Assembly (NCBI GenBank): GCA_016125475.1
Contig: WGLR01000023.1
Span: forward strand, 124,001-188,000
From: Betaproteobacteria bacterium
Lineage (GTDB): Bacteria > Pseudomonadota > Gammaproteobacteria > Burkholderiales > Ga0077523
Length of the DNA stretch: 64,000 nucleotides
Direction: 5' to 3'
The notes beneath the pieces are model-generated. The model ran no database searches, was not told where the DNA came from, and saw nothing but the letters and a program-made list of their open reading frames with translations. Every line of letters starts with the position of its first letter. Within the stretch, counting starts at the first letter, position 1. Position numbers and translations under genes: made by a program. Below, in pieces: positions 53,380-63,023 of this stretch.

Positions 53380-54279
53380 GTGGCGCCGGAACCGGAGGGG
53401 CGGGAAGAACGCATTCCCGCCCACGCGGCGAGTGTCGGCGGCCTGCCTGTCCGACGGGCCCTGCCGACGCGGGCGCGACGCATGGCCGGCCCGTGGTGTT
53501 TCCTCGATCACGTCGGCCCCTCGGTGCTGGCCGACGGACAGACGCTCCGCGTGGCCCCGCACCCCCATATCGGGCTGCAGACGTTCACGTGGATGATCGA
53601 AGGCGAGGTCCTGCACCGGGACAGCCTCGGGAGCGTGCAGGTCATCCGCCCGGGCCAGGTCAACCTGATGACGGCCGGGCGCGGCATCGCGCATTCCGAG
53701 GAACTGCTGCCCGGGTCGCCACGCCTGCACATGGCGCAGCTGTGGATCGCGCTGCCCGACGCGAAACGGGCCATCGAGCCGTCCTTCGAGCACCACCCCG
53801 TGCTCCCCGTGATCGAGACCGAGGGGGCGCGGATCACGGTGCTCGCAGGCTCGCACGACGGCGAGCGTGCACCCGGGACGTTCCACTCGCCCCTCGTCGG
53901 CCTGGATCTGTCGGCGAGAGCGGGTGCGCAGGTTTCCCTCCCGCTGGACCGAAGCTTCGAGCACGTGCTGCTGGCGCTGGATGGTGACGTCACGGTCGGG
54001 GACGAGCCGCTGGCTCCCGGCGTGCTCGCGTTCTTCACGCCGGGTCGCGCGCAGGTCGCGTTCCGGTGCACGAGCGAGGCCCGCCTGCTGCTGGTGGGAG
54101 GCCGGCCCTTCGGCGAGGACGTGCTGCTCTGGTGGAACTTCGTCGCGCGTCGCCCCGACGAGGTGGTGCGTGCCGCGGCGGAGTGGAATGCGGGCGATGG
54201 CGCCTTCGGGCGCGTGTCGGGCTACGACGGCGAGCCGTTGCGCGCGCCCGACCCCGCCGTCGCCGGGCTCAGGCGATGA
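53380..54279 (+). CDS. pirin family protein, second copy
   Basis: 299-residue bicupin with the pirin metal motif APHPHIGLQTFTW and MTAGRGIAHSEEL. It differs strongly from the first pirin, so this is an old duplication. I chose GTG 53380, one base after the first pirin's stop; GTG 53341 would overlap it. The last 11 bp overlap the convergent ogt gene. Confidence 0.88.
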   Translation: MAPEPEGREERIPAHAASVGGLPVRRALPTRARRMAGPWCFLDHVGPSVLADGQTLRVAPHPHIGLQTFTWMIEGEVLHRDSLGSVQVIRPGQVNLMTAGRGIAHSEELLPGSPRLHMAQLWIALPDAKRAIEPSFEHHPVLPVIETEGARITVLAGSHDGERAPGTFHSPLVGLDLSARAGAQVSLPLDRSFEHVLLALDGDVTVGDEPLAPGVLAFFTPGRAQVAFRCTSEARLLLVGGRPFGEDVLLWWNFVARRPDEVVRAAAEWNAGDGAFGRVSGYDGEPLRAPDPAVAGLRR

Positions 54280-54775
54280 GCCGGATGCCCGCCTCCGGCG
54301 CGTGTCGATGCTCGTGCGCGAGGAGCCACCTCTTGCGTGAGAGCCCTCCGGCATAGCCCGTGAGCGTGCCGTCGCTGCCGACCACGCGATGGCAGGGCAC
54401 GATGACCGGCAGCGGGTTGGCGCCGTTCGCGGCGCCTACCGCGCGCGCGGACCGCGGGCACCCGAGTGTCCGTGCGAGCGCGGCGTAGCTGGTGGTGTCC
54501 GCGTAGGCGAGATCGCGAAGCGCGGCCCACACCCGGTGCTGGAACGCCGTCCCCGAGGGCGCGAGCGGCAGGTCGAACCAGGTCCGCAGCCCCGTGAAGT
54601 ACTGCCGGAGCTGCTCGCGCACGTCGCGCAGCACGGGCGCGTCGGGCTCCCGGGCTCCGCGGTCCCCGGGACGCACACGTTCCCATTCCTCGTCGAAACG
54701 CAGCGCGAGAAGGGCCTGTCCGTCGCTCAGCGCGTGGAACACGCCGATCGGCGTGTCGATGTCGCAGTGGATCAT
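54269..54775 (-). CDS. ogt: methylated-DNA-protein-cysteine methyltransferase
   Basis: 168-residue suicide repair protein that takes O6-alkyl groups from guanine. The active Cys is in PVIVPCHRVVGSDG; the DNA-binding helix lies in TTSYAALARTLGCPRSARAVGAANG. Ends in the usual LLAHE region. It overlaps the Ada-AlkA gene by ATGA, so the two are coupled. Confidence 0.94.
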   Translation of the reverse strand: MIHCDIDTPIGVFHALSDGQALLALRFDEEWERVRPGDRGAREPDAPVLRDVREQLRQYFTGLRTWFDLPLAPSGTAFQHRVWAALRDLAYADTTSYAALARTLGCPRSARAVGAANGANPLPVIVPCHRVVGSDGTLTGYAGGLSRKRWLLAHEHRHAPEAGIRLIA

Positions 54776-56214
54776 TTCGCATTTCCTCCGATCGATTGCC
54801 AGAGATGCATGACGGCGTACGCACGCCAGGGTCGCCAGGCCTCGGCGCGCGCGAGTACCTCGCGGTCCGCGGTCGTGCCGAGTGCCTTCCGCACGCCGTA
54901 GTCGGTGTGCGGGAACGCGTCCGGCCACCCCAGGGCCCGCATGGCGAGGTACTGTGCCGTCCAGTCGCCGATGCCGGGCAGCGCGCGCAGGCGCGCGAGC
55001 TGGGCCTCGACGTCCGCGGTGGGTTCGAGCGTGATGTCACCCCGTGCGTGAGCCTCCGCGAGCGCGAGGATCGCGCGTGCACGGGCCCCGACGATGCCGA
55101 GCCGGGCGATGTCGTCCACCGAACGTGTCGCGACCTCGCGGGAAGACGGAAAGCGCGTCACGAGCGACCGAAACGGCGTCTCGACGCGTGTGCCGAGCGC
55201 GGCCGCGAAGCGGCCGGCAAGCGTGCGTGCGGCCTTCACCGTGATCTGCTGGCCGAGGATCGCGCGCACCGCCATCTCGAAGCCGTCGAACGCGCCGGGC
55301 AGCCTCAGGCCTGGCGCAGGCGCGGCCAGTGCGTCGAGCCGGGCGGCGATCGCGGCCGGGTCCGCGGCCAGATCGAAGAGCCGCCTCACGCGCTGAAGGA
55401 CGGCGGGTACGACGGGTGCCAGCGACGCGGACAGGGTCACGTCGAGACAGTGCCGGTCCGCGACGAGGCTCACGCGTATCCAGCCCGTGCAGTCGATGCC
55501 CTCGCGTTCGATGCGCACGGTACGTGCGTACGCCTGCTCGCCGACGTGTTCCACCCCCTCGATCGTGCGGCCGCTCAGGAAGGCGAGGAGTGGTTCCCAG
55601 GCGAGAGGCGGGCGAAAGCCCAGGCGGAACGTGAGCGTCTCGGCGGGAGCGGCGGCGACCGAACGACGCAGCGCGCTCGGCGCGAGACCGTAGCGTTCCG
55701 TGAAGACCGCCTGGAACCGGCGCAGACTCCCGAAGCCGGCCGTGAAGGCGATGTCCGTGACGGGCAGGGTCGTCTCGGTGAGCAGGCGTTTCGCGAGGAG
55801 CAGACGGTGCGTGTGCGCGTACTGCACGGGCGTCACGCCGAACGCGTCGCGGAACACGCGGCTGAGGTGCCGGGCGGACACGGCGAGCCTGTCCGCGAGC
55901 GCCGCGACGGGAACCGGCTCCCCGGAGCCGTCCTCGATGAGCGCCGCGGCCGTGCGCGCGAGTCGCGTCGGCGCATCCACGGCGGACTCGCCGGGTGCGA
56001 GCTCGGGACGGCAGCGCAGGCACGGACGGTATCCTGCGACCTCGGCGGCAGCCGCGCTCGGATAGAACGTGCACTGCTCGCGCCGCGGCAGGCGGCTCGG
56101 ACACACCGGCCGACAGTACACGCCGGTCGATCGCACACCCACGAAGATCCGTCCGTCGAAGCGGGCGTCGCGGGATCGCCAGGCGTTGTAGCAGTCATCG
56201 GGATCGAGGAGCAT
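54772..56214 (-). CDS. alkA: Ada-AlkA fusion: methyl-sensor AraC domain plus 3-methyladenine glycosylase II
   Basis: 480-residue fusion. Residues about 1-75 are the Ada zinc domain with Cys34, Cys38, Cys65 and Cys68 (VYCRPVCPSR, CLRCRPE), where Cys34 would accept a methyl group. Residues about 80-185 are an AraC-type HTH. Residues about 190-480 are AlkA: N-terminal domain then HhH-GPD with ILGQQITVKAA and LPGIGDWTAQYLAMRALG, the catalytic Asp being in FPHTDYGVRKAL. It excises alkylated purines and may activate its own operon. No ribosome site; TATCGT sits 6 nt before the ATG, suggesting a leaderless message. Confidence 0.93.
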   Translation of the reverse strand: MLLDPDDCYNAWRSRDARFDGRIFVGVRSTGVYCRPVCPSRLPRREQCTFYPSAAAAEVAGYRPCLRCRPELAPGESAVDAPTRLARTAAALIEDGSGEPVPVAALADRLAVSARHLSRVFRDAFGVTPVQYAHTHRLLLAKRLLTETTLPVTDIAFTAGFGSLRRFQAVFTERYGLAPSALRRSVAAAPAETLTFRLGFRPPLAWEPLLAFLSGRTIEGVEHVGEQAYARTVRIEREGIDCTGWIRVSLVADRHCLDVTLSASLAPVVPAVLQRVRRLFDLAADPAAIAARLDALAAPAPGLRLPGAFDGFEMAVRAILGQQITVKAARTLAGRFAAALGTRVETPFRSLVTRFPSSREVATRSVDDIARLGIVGARARAILALAEAHARGDITLEPTADVEAQLARLRALPGIGDWTAQYLAMRALGWPDAFPHTDYGVRKALGTTADREVLARAEAWRPWRAYAVMHLWQSIGGNAK

Positions 56215-56315
56215 GGCGCTACGATAGCCCGAAGGGCGGCGCGGCGCGCGCCGTTTTCGGACGCGGGAGTGCGTGACGCAGTCGTCGGTCGCTGCGGGAC
56301 GGGAACGGAGGTGAC

Positions 56316-56759
56316 GTGGACAGGCTGCGCGAGATACCGGACGTGAGGCAGATTCCCGGCGAGTCCCCCAGGCGCTGGTTCACGTCCACCGACGCCGACT
56401 TCGTCGTGTGGCTGGATGCCTCGGGTCGGCCCCTCGGCTTCCAGTTCTGCTACGACAAGGGCGGCGGGGAAACGGCGATCACGTGGCGCCGCGACACCGG
56501 CTTCACCCAGGCGCGCGTCGACGACGGCGAGTCACGGGCGCTCGCCTGCAAGGCGACGCCGCTCCTGCTCGGGAACACGTCCGGGCCGGATCTCCGGCGC
56601 GCGCTGGAGCGCTTCTCGGCCCTGGCGGACGACCTGCCGGAACGGTACGCGCACGAGTTCACGTGGCGACTGCTCGCGGGGGAAGCGAGGCGTCACCGCG
56701 GCGTCCGGCGATCGGCCGCGACGGGGCGACGAAGGCGGAAAAGCCGCCGCCGTGCGTGA
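56316..56759 (+). CDS. hypothetical protein
   Basis: Unrecognised 147-residue protein, no signal peptide. The first about 85 residues look folded (DFVVWLDASGRPLGFQFCYDKG), and the C-terminus is Arg-rich (RRSAATGRRRRKSRRRA), which may bind nucleic acid or membranes. GTG 56316 has ACGGAGGTG upstream. It is divergent from the Ada-AlkA gene and upstream of hrpA. No function assigned. Confidence 0.65.
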   Translation: MDRLREIPDVRQIPGESPRRWFTSTDADFVVWLDASGRPLGFQFCYDKGGGETAITWRRDTGFTQARVDDGESRALACKATPLLLGNTSGPDLRRALERFSALADDLPERYAHEFTWRLLAGEARRHRGVRRSAATGRRRRKSRRRA

Positions 56760-56873
56760 GAGGAAAAACGCAACAACGCAAGCCTGACCCCGAAGGAGGG
56801 GGTGGTGGGTGGCTGGCGGATGCGTAAGCGACTACAATCGCGACTGCCTCACTTCACGTGATCCGGCTGTCCG

Positions 56874-59800
56874 TTGTCCACCGTTCCCGAGTCTTCTTCA
56901 CCCGAACAGGCCGCGATCCGGTCGCGCTTCAAGCGGCTCGATGCCTGCATGGCCTCGGACCGTGGCCGTCTGGGTGGCCGCCTCGCGCGGCTGCGGGACG
57001 GCAAGGGCAACGCGTCCGACGAACTCGGTGCGATCGACGCCGCGATCGACGCTTCGGTCGCCCGGCTCGATGCGCGCCGCGCGCGCCGGCCACGCATCAC
57101 GTATGCCCCCGACCTTCCCGTCAGCGAGAAGCACGAAGAGATCGCGCGCGCGATCGAGCGCCACCAGGTCGTGATCGTCTCCGGCGAGACCGGCTCCGGC
57201 AAGACGACCCAGCTGCCGAAGATCTGTCTCGATCTCGGGCGCGGCAGTGCCGGCATGATCGGGCACACGCAGCCGCGCCGCATTGCCGCGCGCACGGTGG
57301 CCGGCCGCATCGCGCAGGAACTCGCGAGCCCCCTCGGCGACGTCGTCGGCTACAAGGTGCGCTTCAACGACACGTCCGGCCCGGACGTGCTCGTGAAGCT
57401 CATGACCGACGGCATCCTGCTCGCCGAGACGGTGACCGACCGCCACCTGCGCGCGTACGACACGATCATCGTTGACGAGGCCCACGAGCGCAGCCTGAAC
57501 ATCGACTTCCTGCTGGGGTATCTGCGCCAGCTCCTGCCGAGGCGGCCCGACCTCAAGGTGATCATCACGTCGGCGACGATCGACGCGCGCCGCTTCTCGC
57601 GGCACTTCATGGATGCGCCCGTGATCGAGGTTTCCGGGCGCCTCTATCCCGTCGACGTGCGATACCGGCCGGCCGAGGAGTGCGAGGACGGCGAGGCACC
57701 CGACCTCGCCGAGGAGATCGGCGACGCGCTCGACGCGCTGTATCTCTCCGACGGGCCGGGGGACGCGCTCGTTTTCCTGCCGGGCGAGCGCGAGATCCGC
57801 GAAACGGCGGAATACCTGCGCAAGCACCCGGTCGGCCGGGCCCGTGTCGGTGGCGCGGGCGTCGAGATCCTGCCGCTCTTCGCGCGTCTGTCTGCCGCGG
57901 AACAGGACCGCGTGTTCAAGCCCGGCACCGGGCACCGTGTCGTGATCGCGACGAACGTCGCGGAGACCTCGCTCACGGTGCCGCGCATCCGCTACGTGAT
58001 CGACCCGGGGCTCGCGCGGATCAACCGTTACAGCTACCGCAACAAGGTCGAGATGCTCCAGGTCGAGCCGATCTCGCGTGCCTCCGCGAACCAGCGTGCG
58101 GGCCGGTGCGGACGCGTGATGAGCGGCGTGTGCGTGCGGCTCTACGCGGAGGACGACTTCGCGGCACGGCCCGAGTTCACCGATCCCGAGATCCTGCGCT
58201 CGTCACTCGCGTCGGTCATCCTGCGCATGAAGGCGCTGAAGCTCGGGGAACCCGAGAGCTTCCCGTTCGTCGAGCCGCCGCTGCCGAAGATGATCGCGGA
58301 CGGCTACCAGCTGCTGGCCGAGCTGGGCGCGGTCGACGCGCGGCGCAGTCTCACGGCTGTGGGCTCCCAGCTCGCGCGCCTGCCGATCGATCCTCGCATC
58401 GCGCGCATGATCGTCGAGGCGAAACGCCAGAACTGCCTGCGCGAAGTGCTCGTGATCGCGTCCGCACTGTCGGTGCAGGACCCGCGCGACCGCCCGCTCG
58501 ACAAGCAGGAGGCCGCGGACAGCGCGCACGCGCAGTTCGTCGACGAGCGTTCCGACTTCCTCGCGTTCGTGAAGATATGGGACTTCTACGACGAACTGCT
58601 GAAACACAAGAAGTCCAACCGCCGGCTCCAGCAGGACTGCCGGGATCACTTCCTGTCGTGGCTGAGGCTGCGGGAGTGGCGCGACCTGCACGGACAGCTC
58701 CACGCGCTCGTGTCGGAGATGGGCTGGCGGGAGAACGAGAAGCCTGCGGGCTATCCGGAGATCCACAAGGCCCTGCTGTCGGGCCTGCTCGGCAACGTCG
58801 GCATGAAGGCCGAGGAGGGCGGTGAATATCTCGGCGCGCGAGGCATCCGCTTCCACGTGTTTCCGGGGTCGGCGCTGCGCAGGAAGCAGCCCCGGTGGAT
58901 CATGGCGGCGGAGCTGACCGAGACCACGCGACTGTTCGCCCGCTGCGTCGCGTCCATCGAGCCCGACTGGATCGAGCAGCTCGCGCCGCACATCGCGCAC
59001 CGGCACTACTTCGATCCGCACTGGGAGAAGAAGTCCGCGCAGGTCGTCGGCTACGAGCGGGTGACCGTCTACGGACTCACGGTCGTGCCGCGACGGCGCG
59101 TGAGCTACGGACAGATCGATCCGGTCGAGTCGCGGCGCATCTTCATACGCGGGGCGCTCGTCGAAGGCGACGTGAACCTGGACGCCCCGTTCCTGCGCGC
59201 GAACCGGGCACTCGTGCGCGAGGTGCAGGGGCTCGAGCACAAGTCCCGCCGGCACGACGTGCTCGTGGACCCGGAGGTCATCGCGGACTTCTACTCGGAC
59301 GTGGTGCCCGAAGGAATCTTCAACCTCGCGGCGTTCGAGCGCTGGCGTCGGGACGCGGAACGCGCGAATCCCCGCCTTCTCTACCTCACGCGCGAACGCC
59401 TCATGCGGCACGCCGCGGAAGACATCAGCGCGGAGCGCTTTCCCGACACGATCGAGATGAACGGCGTGCGCTACCGGCTCGCCTATCGCTTCGAGCCCGG
59501 GCATCCGCTCGACGGCGTCACGATGATCGTGCCGCTGCACCTGCTGAACCAGATCGACGAGCGGCGGTGCGAGTGGCTCGTGCCCGGTCTGTTGCGGGAC
59601 AAGCTCACGCACCTGATCAAGGGGCTGCCCAAGGGCCTGCGCAAGCACTTCGTGCCGGTGCCCCAGGTCGTGACGGCGGTGCTTTCCACGCTCGAGCCCG
59701 ACGCGGTACCGCTCACGGAGGCGCTCGGACTCGCTCTGCGCGCTAGCACGGGTGTCGAGGTTCCCGGGGACGCCTGGGACGAGTCGGACGTCCCCGCGCA

Positions 59801-60827
59801 CCTGCGCATGAACTACCGGGTGGTCGACGACAATGGCGGCGAGGTGGCCGTCGGGCGTGACCTCCCCGAACTGCGGTTGCAGCTCGGCGTGAAGGCGCGT
59901 CGGCAGTTCACGGAGCAGGCGCGCAGCACGCTCGAGCGCAGCGGGGCGACCCGCTGGGAGTTCGGCGACCTGCCGGAGCAGGTCGCCTTCACGCGCGCCG
60001 GCCAGAACCTCGTGGGCTATCCGGCCGTCGTGGACGAGGGCAGGACCGTATCCGTCGTGCTGCTCGATACCGAGCAGGAGGCTGACGCCGCGATGCGACG
60101 CGGGCTGCGCCGGCTGTTCCAGCTGAGCGCGGTCGAGCAGGTGAAATACGTCTCGCGCAACCTCCCGGGCCTCCAGGAGATGGCGCTCAGGTACATCCTG
60201 CTCGGCGATCTCGACGGCCGGCAGCAGGACAAGTCCTCCGCGATGGAGAAGCTGCAGGAGGAACTCGTCACCGCGATCTGCGATCGCGCCTTCTTCGTCG
60301 AGGACAGCCCGATCCGCACGCAGTCGGCGTTCGAGGCGCGCGTCGTGAAGGCGAAGACGCGCCTCACCGACGTGGCGGCCGAGCTCTGCCGGATCGTCGC
60401 GGACATCCTCACGGAATATCACCAGCTGCGTCCGCGTCTGCAACGGCCCGGGGCGCAGGCCTGGCAGCGGCTCATGAACGACATCCGCGCACAGCTGCGC
60501 GCCCTCATGCCATCCGGGTTCATCGCGTCGACGCCGTTCGAGCGGCTCCGGAACTATCCCCGCTACCTGCGGGCCGTCGGGGTGCGTCTCGACAAGTTTC
60601 CGTCGAACCCGGCGCGCGACGCGCAGTGGCAGGAAACGCTGTCGCTCTGGAACCGGCAGTGGCAGCAGCGGCTCGAGGCGGACCGCGCGCGCGGCGTCCG
60701 CAACCCCCGGCTCGAGGAATTCCGGTGGATGCTCGAGGAACTGCGCGTCTCGCTCTGGGCGCAGCAGCTCAAGACCCCTTATCCCGTCTCGTTCAAGCGC
60801 GTCGAGAAGGCCTGGACGGAGATCTGA
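56874..60827 (+). CDS. hrpA: ATP-dependent RNA helicase HrpA
   Basis: 1317-residue DEAH-box helicase very similar to E. coli HrpA. Walker A is SGETGSGKTT (about 103-112), the DEAH box VDEAHERSLN is at 201-204, and the SAT motif, winged-helix, ratchet, OB-fold and the long C-terminal HrpA domain follow. It unwinds RNA structures and rescues stalled ribosomes in gamma- and betaproteobacteria. The start is TTG 56874; ATG 56949 would be 25 residues shorter. It stands alone. Confidence 0.96.
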   Translation: MSTVPESSSPEQAAIRSRFKRLDACMASDRGRLGGRLARLRDGKGNASDELGAIDAAIDASVARLDARRARRPRITYAPDLPVSEKHEEIARAIERHQVVIVSGETGSGKTTQLPKICLDLGRGSAGMIGHTQPRRIAARTVAGRIAQELASPLGDVVGYKVRFNDTSGPDVLVKLMTDGILLAETVTDRHLRAYDTIIVDEAHERSLNIDFLLGYLRQLLPRRPDLKVIITSATIDARRFSRHFMDAPVIEVSGRLYPVDVRYRPAEECEDGEAPDLAEEIGDALDALYLSDGPGDALVFLPGEREIRETAEYLRKHPVGRARVGGAGVEILPLFARLSAAEQDRVFKPGTGHRVVIATNVAETSLTVPRIRYVIDPGLARINRYSYRNKVEMLQVEPISRASANQRAGRCGRVMSGVCVRLYAEDDFAARPEFTDPEILRSSLASVILRMKALKLGEPESFPFVEPPLPKMIADGYQLLAELGAVDARRSLTAVGSQLARLPIDPRIARMIVEAKRQNCLREVLVIASALSVQDPRDRPLDKQEAADSAHAQFVDERSDFLAFVKIWDFYDELLKHKKSNRRLQQDCRDHFLSWLRLREWRDLHGQLHALVSEMGWRENEKPAGYPEIHKALLSGLLGNVGMKAEEGGEYLGARGIRFHVFPGSALRRKQPRWIMAAELTETTRLFARCVASIEPDWIEQLAPHIAHRHYFDPHWEKKSAQVVGYERVTVYGLTVVPRRRVSYGQIDPVESRRIFIRGALVEGDVNLDAPFLRANRALVREVQGLEHKSRRHDVLVDPEVIADFYSDVVPEGIFNLAAFERWRRDAERANPRLLYLTRERLMRHAAEDISAERFPDTIEMNGVRYRLAYRFEPGHPLDGVTMIVPLHLLNQIDERRCEWLVPGLLRDKLTHLIKGLPKGLRKHFVPVPQVVTAVLSTLEPDAVPLTEALGLALRASTGVEVPGDAWDESDVPAHLRMNYRVVDDNGGEVAVGRDLPELRLQLGVKARRQFTEQARSTLERSGATRWEFGDLPEQVAFTRAGQNLVGYPAVVDEGRTVSVVLLDTEQEADAAMRRGLRRLFQLSAVEQVKYVSRNLPGLQEMALRYILLGDLDGRQQDKSSAMEKLQEELVTAICDRAFFVEDSPIRTQSAFEARVVKAKTRLTDVAAELCRIVADILTEYHQLRPRLQRPGAQAWQRLMNDIRAQLRALMPSGFIASTPFERLRNYPRYLRAVGVRLDKFPSNPARDAQWQETLSLWNRQWQQRLEADRARGVRNPRLEEFRWMLEELRVSLWAQQLKTPYPVSFKRVEKAWTEI

Positions 60828-61050
60828 CGCCCGGTCCCGGACCGGCATGTTGCGTTGCGGGATTGGCCGGGGTGTCGGACATCCCTACACTAGGAACGCG
60901 CTGATCGACGGGAGCGCGACCGCGGGCGGGAGACCAGCCGGACGTCGGACCCCGTCGCGCCCGCGGACCCCCGACCCGACCGTGTTCTCCGATCGGGATC
61001 GCTCCGGATCCGCGTCGAGAGCGTTGCTCGCCAAAAGAACGGAGGGAATC

Positions 61051-61479
61051 ATGAAAATCGTTGCGCAGGTAATCGAAGGCAAGCAGTCCGGCGTCATCTC
61101 GGTCACTCCCGACTCGAACGTGTACGACGCGCTGAAGCTCATGGCGGAGAGGGAGGTGGGTGCCGTCATCGTGCAGGAAGGCGACCGCCTCGTGGGCATA
61201 CTCTCCGAGCGGGACTACGCGCGCAAGGTCGTGCTGCTCGGAAAGGCCTCGCGCGACACGGCCGTTCGCGACATCATGACCCAGAAGGTCGTCTGCGTGC
61301 GCCCGACGGCCACGATCGCGGAGTGCATGGCCCTGATGACCGACAAGCGCGTGCGGCATCTCCCCGTGCTCCGGGACAAGCACGTGATCGGCGTCGTATC
61401 GATCGGTGACGTCGTGAAGGAGACCATCGCGGAGCAGCAGTTCATCATCTCCCAGCTGGAACAGTACATCATGAGCTAG
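61051..61479 (+). CDS. CBS domain-containing protein
   Basis: 142-residue protein formed of two tandem CBS domains (about 8-60 and 75-130), a Bateman module that binds adenine nucleotides. Segments are MAEREVGAVIVQEGDRLVG and MTDKRVRHLPVLRDKHVIG. It has no catalytic domain, so it is probably a regulator or sensor. CGGAGGG precedes ATG 61051. Confidence 0.9.
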   Translation: MKIVAQVIEGKQSGVISVTPDSNVYDALKLMAEREVGAVIVQEGDRLVGILSERDYARKVVLLGKASRDTAVRDIMTQKVVCVRPTATIAECMALMTDKRVRHLPVLRDKHVIGVVSIGDVVKETIAEQQFIISQLEQYIMS

Positions 61480-61691
61480 CGGCGACCCGAACCGCGGATC
61501 GCGCCGGCCGCACACGAAGTCGCGACGGTGTCAGGATTGGCGGACACCCCGCGCCGCCGGTCCCGCGGCCAACTTTTCCGACGGAACGCGGTCGAAGCGC
61601 GGGGTCGGCACGTCGCCGCGGCGACGGCGAAGCTCGCCGGCCGACGACGGACGGCGCGGCCGTGCCGGATCCAACAACAGGAGAGCAACGA

Positions 61692-62063
61692 ATGAATCTG
61701 ATCGGAAAGTCGCGGCTGCTGAGTCTCGGGCTCGTCGCGGTGGCCGCGACGGGATGTTCGACGATGCTGAAGGTCGGGCACGACTTTCAATACGGCGACT
61801 TCGCGGCGCGTGCCGTCCAGGGACAGACCACCAAGGCCGATGTCGAGGACTGGCTGGGTCAGCCAGAGGGTCGGGGCATGGTGCTGGAGACCGACGGATC
61901 GAAGAACGACCAGTGGACCTACTACTTCGGCAGCGGCCGGTTCCCGAGCGGAAACGACACGAAGTTCAAGCTGCTCCAGGTCAAGTTCGATGCGCAGGGC
62001 AAGCTCATCTCCTACGTCTGGTCGGGCGAGCCCGCGCCGAAGGAGAACGACAAGAAGCCGTGA
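61692..62063 (+). CDS. BamE/SmpA-like lipoprotein
   Basis: 123-residue lipoprotein (lipobox VAATGC, Cys at about 22). The mature domain has the SmpA/OmlA fold signature: GQTTKADVEDWLGQPEGRG and a terminal YYFGSG...KFKLLQVKFD. Such domains sit in the outer membrane assembly machinery and elsewhere; this copy is not necessarily BamE itself. GGAGAGCAACGA precedes ATG 61692. Confidence 0.8.
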   Translation: MNLIGKSRLLSLGLVAVAATGCSTMLKVGHDFQYGDFAARAVQGQTTKADVEDWLGQPEGRGMVLETDGSKNDQWTYYFGSGRFPSGNDTKFKLLQVKFDAQGKLISYVWSGEPAPKENDKKP

Positions 62064-62177
62064 CGCGGCAGCCCCGGGGCGGGGGCGAGGGTGTTCAGTC
62101 GTCCGCGCGTCGAGTAGGATGTCCGGACCACGACCGGCACCGTGAGGCCGGCGGGAGAACAACAGGAGACCCTGCAG

Positions 62178-63023
62178 ATGAAGAAGCCCCTTGTCTCGGC
62201 GCTGTTCGGCGCCAGCCTGCTCGCACTGTCCGTCGGCGCCCAGGCCGTCGTGGCCGTGGTTCCGGACAGCGGTGCGCTGTCCCTCGCATTCGTTGATCAC
62301 GACGGCGTGTTCCTCGATGCGGGCGGCAATCTTGCCGTGGACGGCATGGATTACGTGCAGGACAACACTATCGCGTCGTTCAGCGACGCGTTCTATTCCG
62401 CGCGGGCCCAGACCCTGCCGGGCGTGAACCGGGGCGAGGCGATTGCTTCCGCGCCGGGCAACCCCGACGGTGTCGCGCTCGCGATGTCCGCCTGGTACGA
62501 CAAGTTCACCGTCTCGGGCGGTACCGGTGCGGGTGTCGCCGATGTGAGCACATCGTTCACGGGCACCATCGGTTCGAGTGCCTATTCGGAAGGTCTCTAC
62601 GCGATGGTGCGCCTGTCCGAGGCGCAGTTCGCCGCGCTGCCGAGCGTGGATCCCGCATCGCTCCTCGGCTCTCTCGGGTCGATCGCGGCCATGCCGCCCG
62701 GCAGTCTCGTGATGTTCGACACCGTCGACTCGACCACGAATCCCGGTCCCTTGGACGGCACCCTCACGGGCAGTGTCGCGTTCAACTACGACGAGCCGTT
62801 CTATCTCTTCAGCATCATGGTGCTGGACGCTTCCGAATCGGGTTCGATCTCGTCCTTCAGTTCGGCCGAGTTCGGGATCACGCCGCCGGGCGGAAGCGTG
62901 CTCACGTCCGCGGGCGGTTACACCTATGCCGCGGCCGTCCCCGAACCGGAAACCCTGGGCCTCATGGCCGCCGGCATCGCGCTCGTCGCCTGGCGACTGC
63001 GCCGGCGACGCGCCACGCGGTAA
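62178..63023 (+). CDS. PEP-CTERM sorting domain-containing protein
   Basis: 281-residue exported protein. The signal peptide is 1-23 (ending AQAVV). A beta-rich domain (25-250) follows, and the C-terminus has VPEPETLGL (254-262), a hydrophobic helix (263-272) and RLRRRR, the PEP-CTERM signal cut by exosortase. This marks an exosortase-containing, exopolysaccharide-producing bacterium. No exosortase gene is in the window. CAGGAGAC precedes ATG 62178. Confidence 0.92.
   Translation: MKKPLVSALFGASLLALSVGAQAVVAVVPDSGALSLAFVDHDGVFLDAGGNLAVDGMDYVQDNTIASFSDAFYSARAQTLPGVNRGEAIASAPGNPDGVALAMSAWYDKFTVSGGTGAGVADVSTSFTGTIGSSAYSEGLYAMVRLSEAQFAALPSVDPASLLGSLGSIAAMPPGSLVMFDTVDSTTNPGPLDGTLTGSVAFNYDEPFYLFSIMVLDASESGSISSFSSAEFGITPPGGSVLTSAGGYTYAAAVPEPETLGLMAAGIALVAWRLRRRRATR

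Noticed and set aside
58203-60848. An 881-codon open frame antisense to hrpA
   Set aside because: Same GC artefact; hrpA motifs are complete on the other strand.
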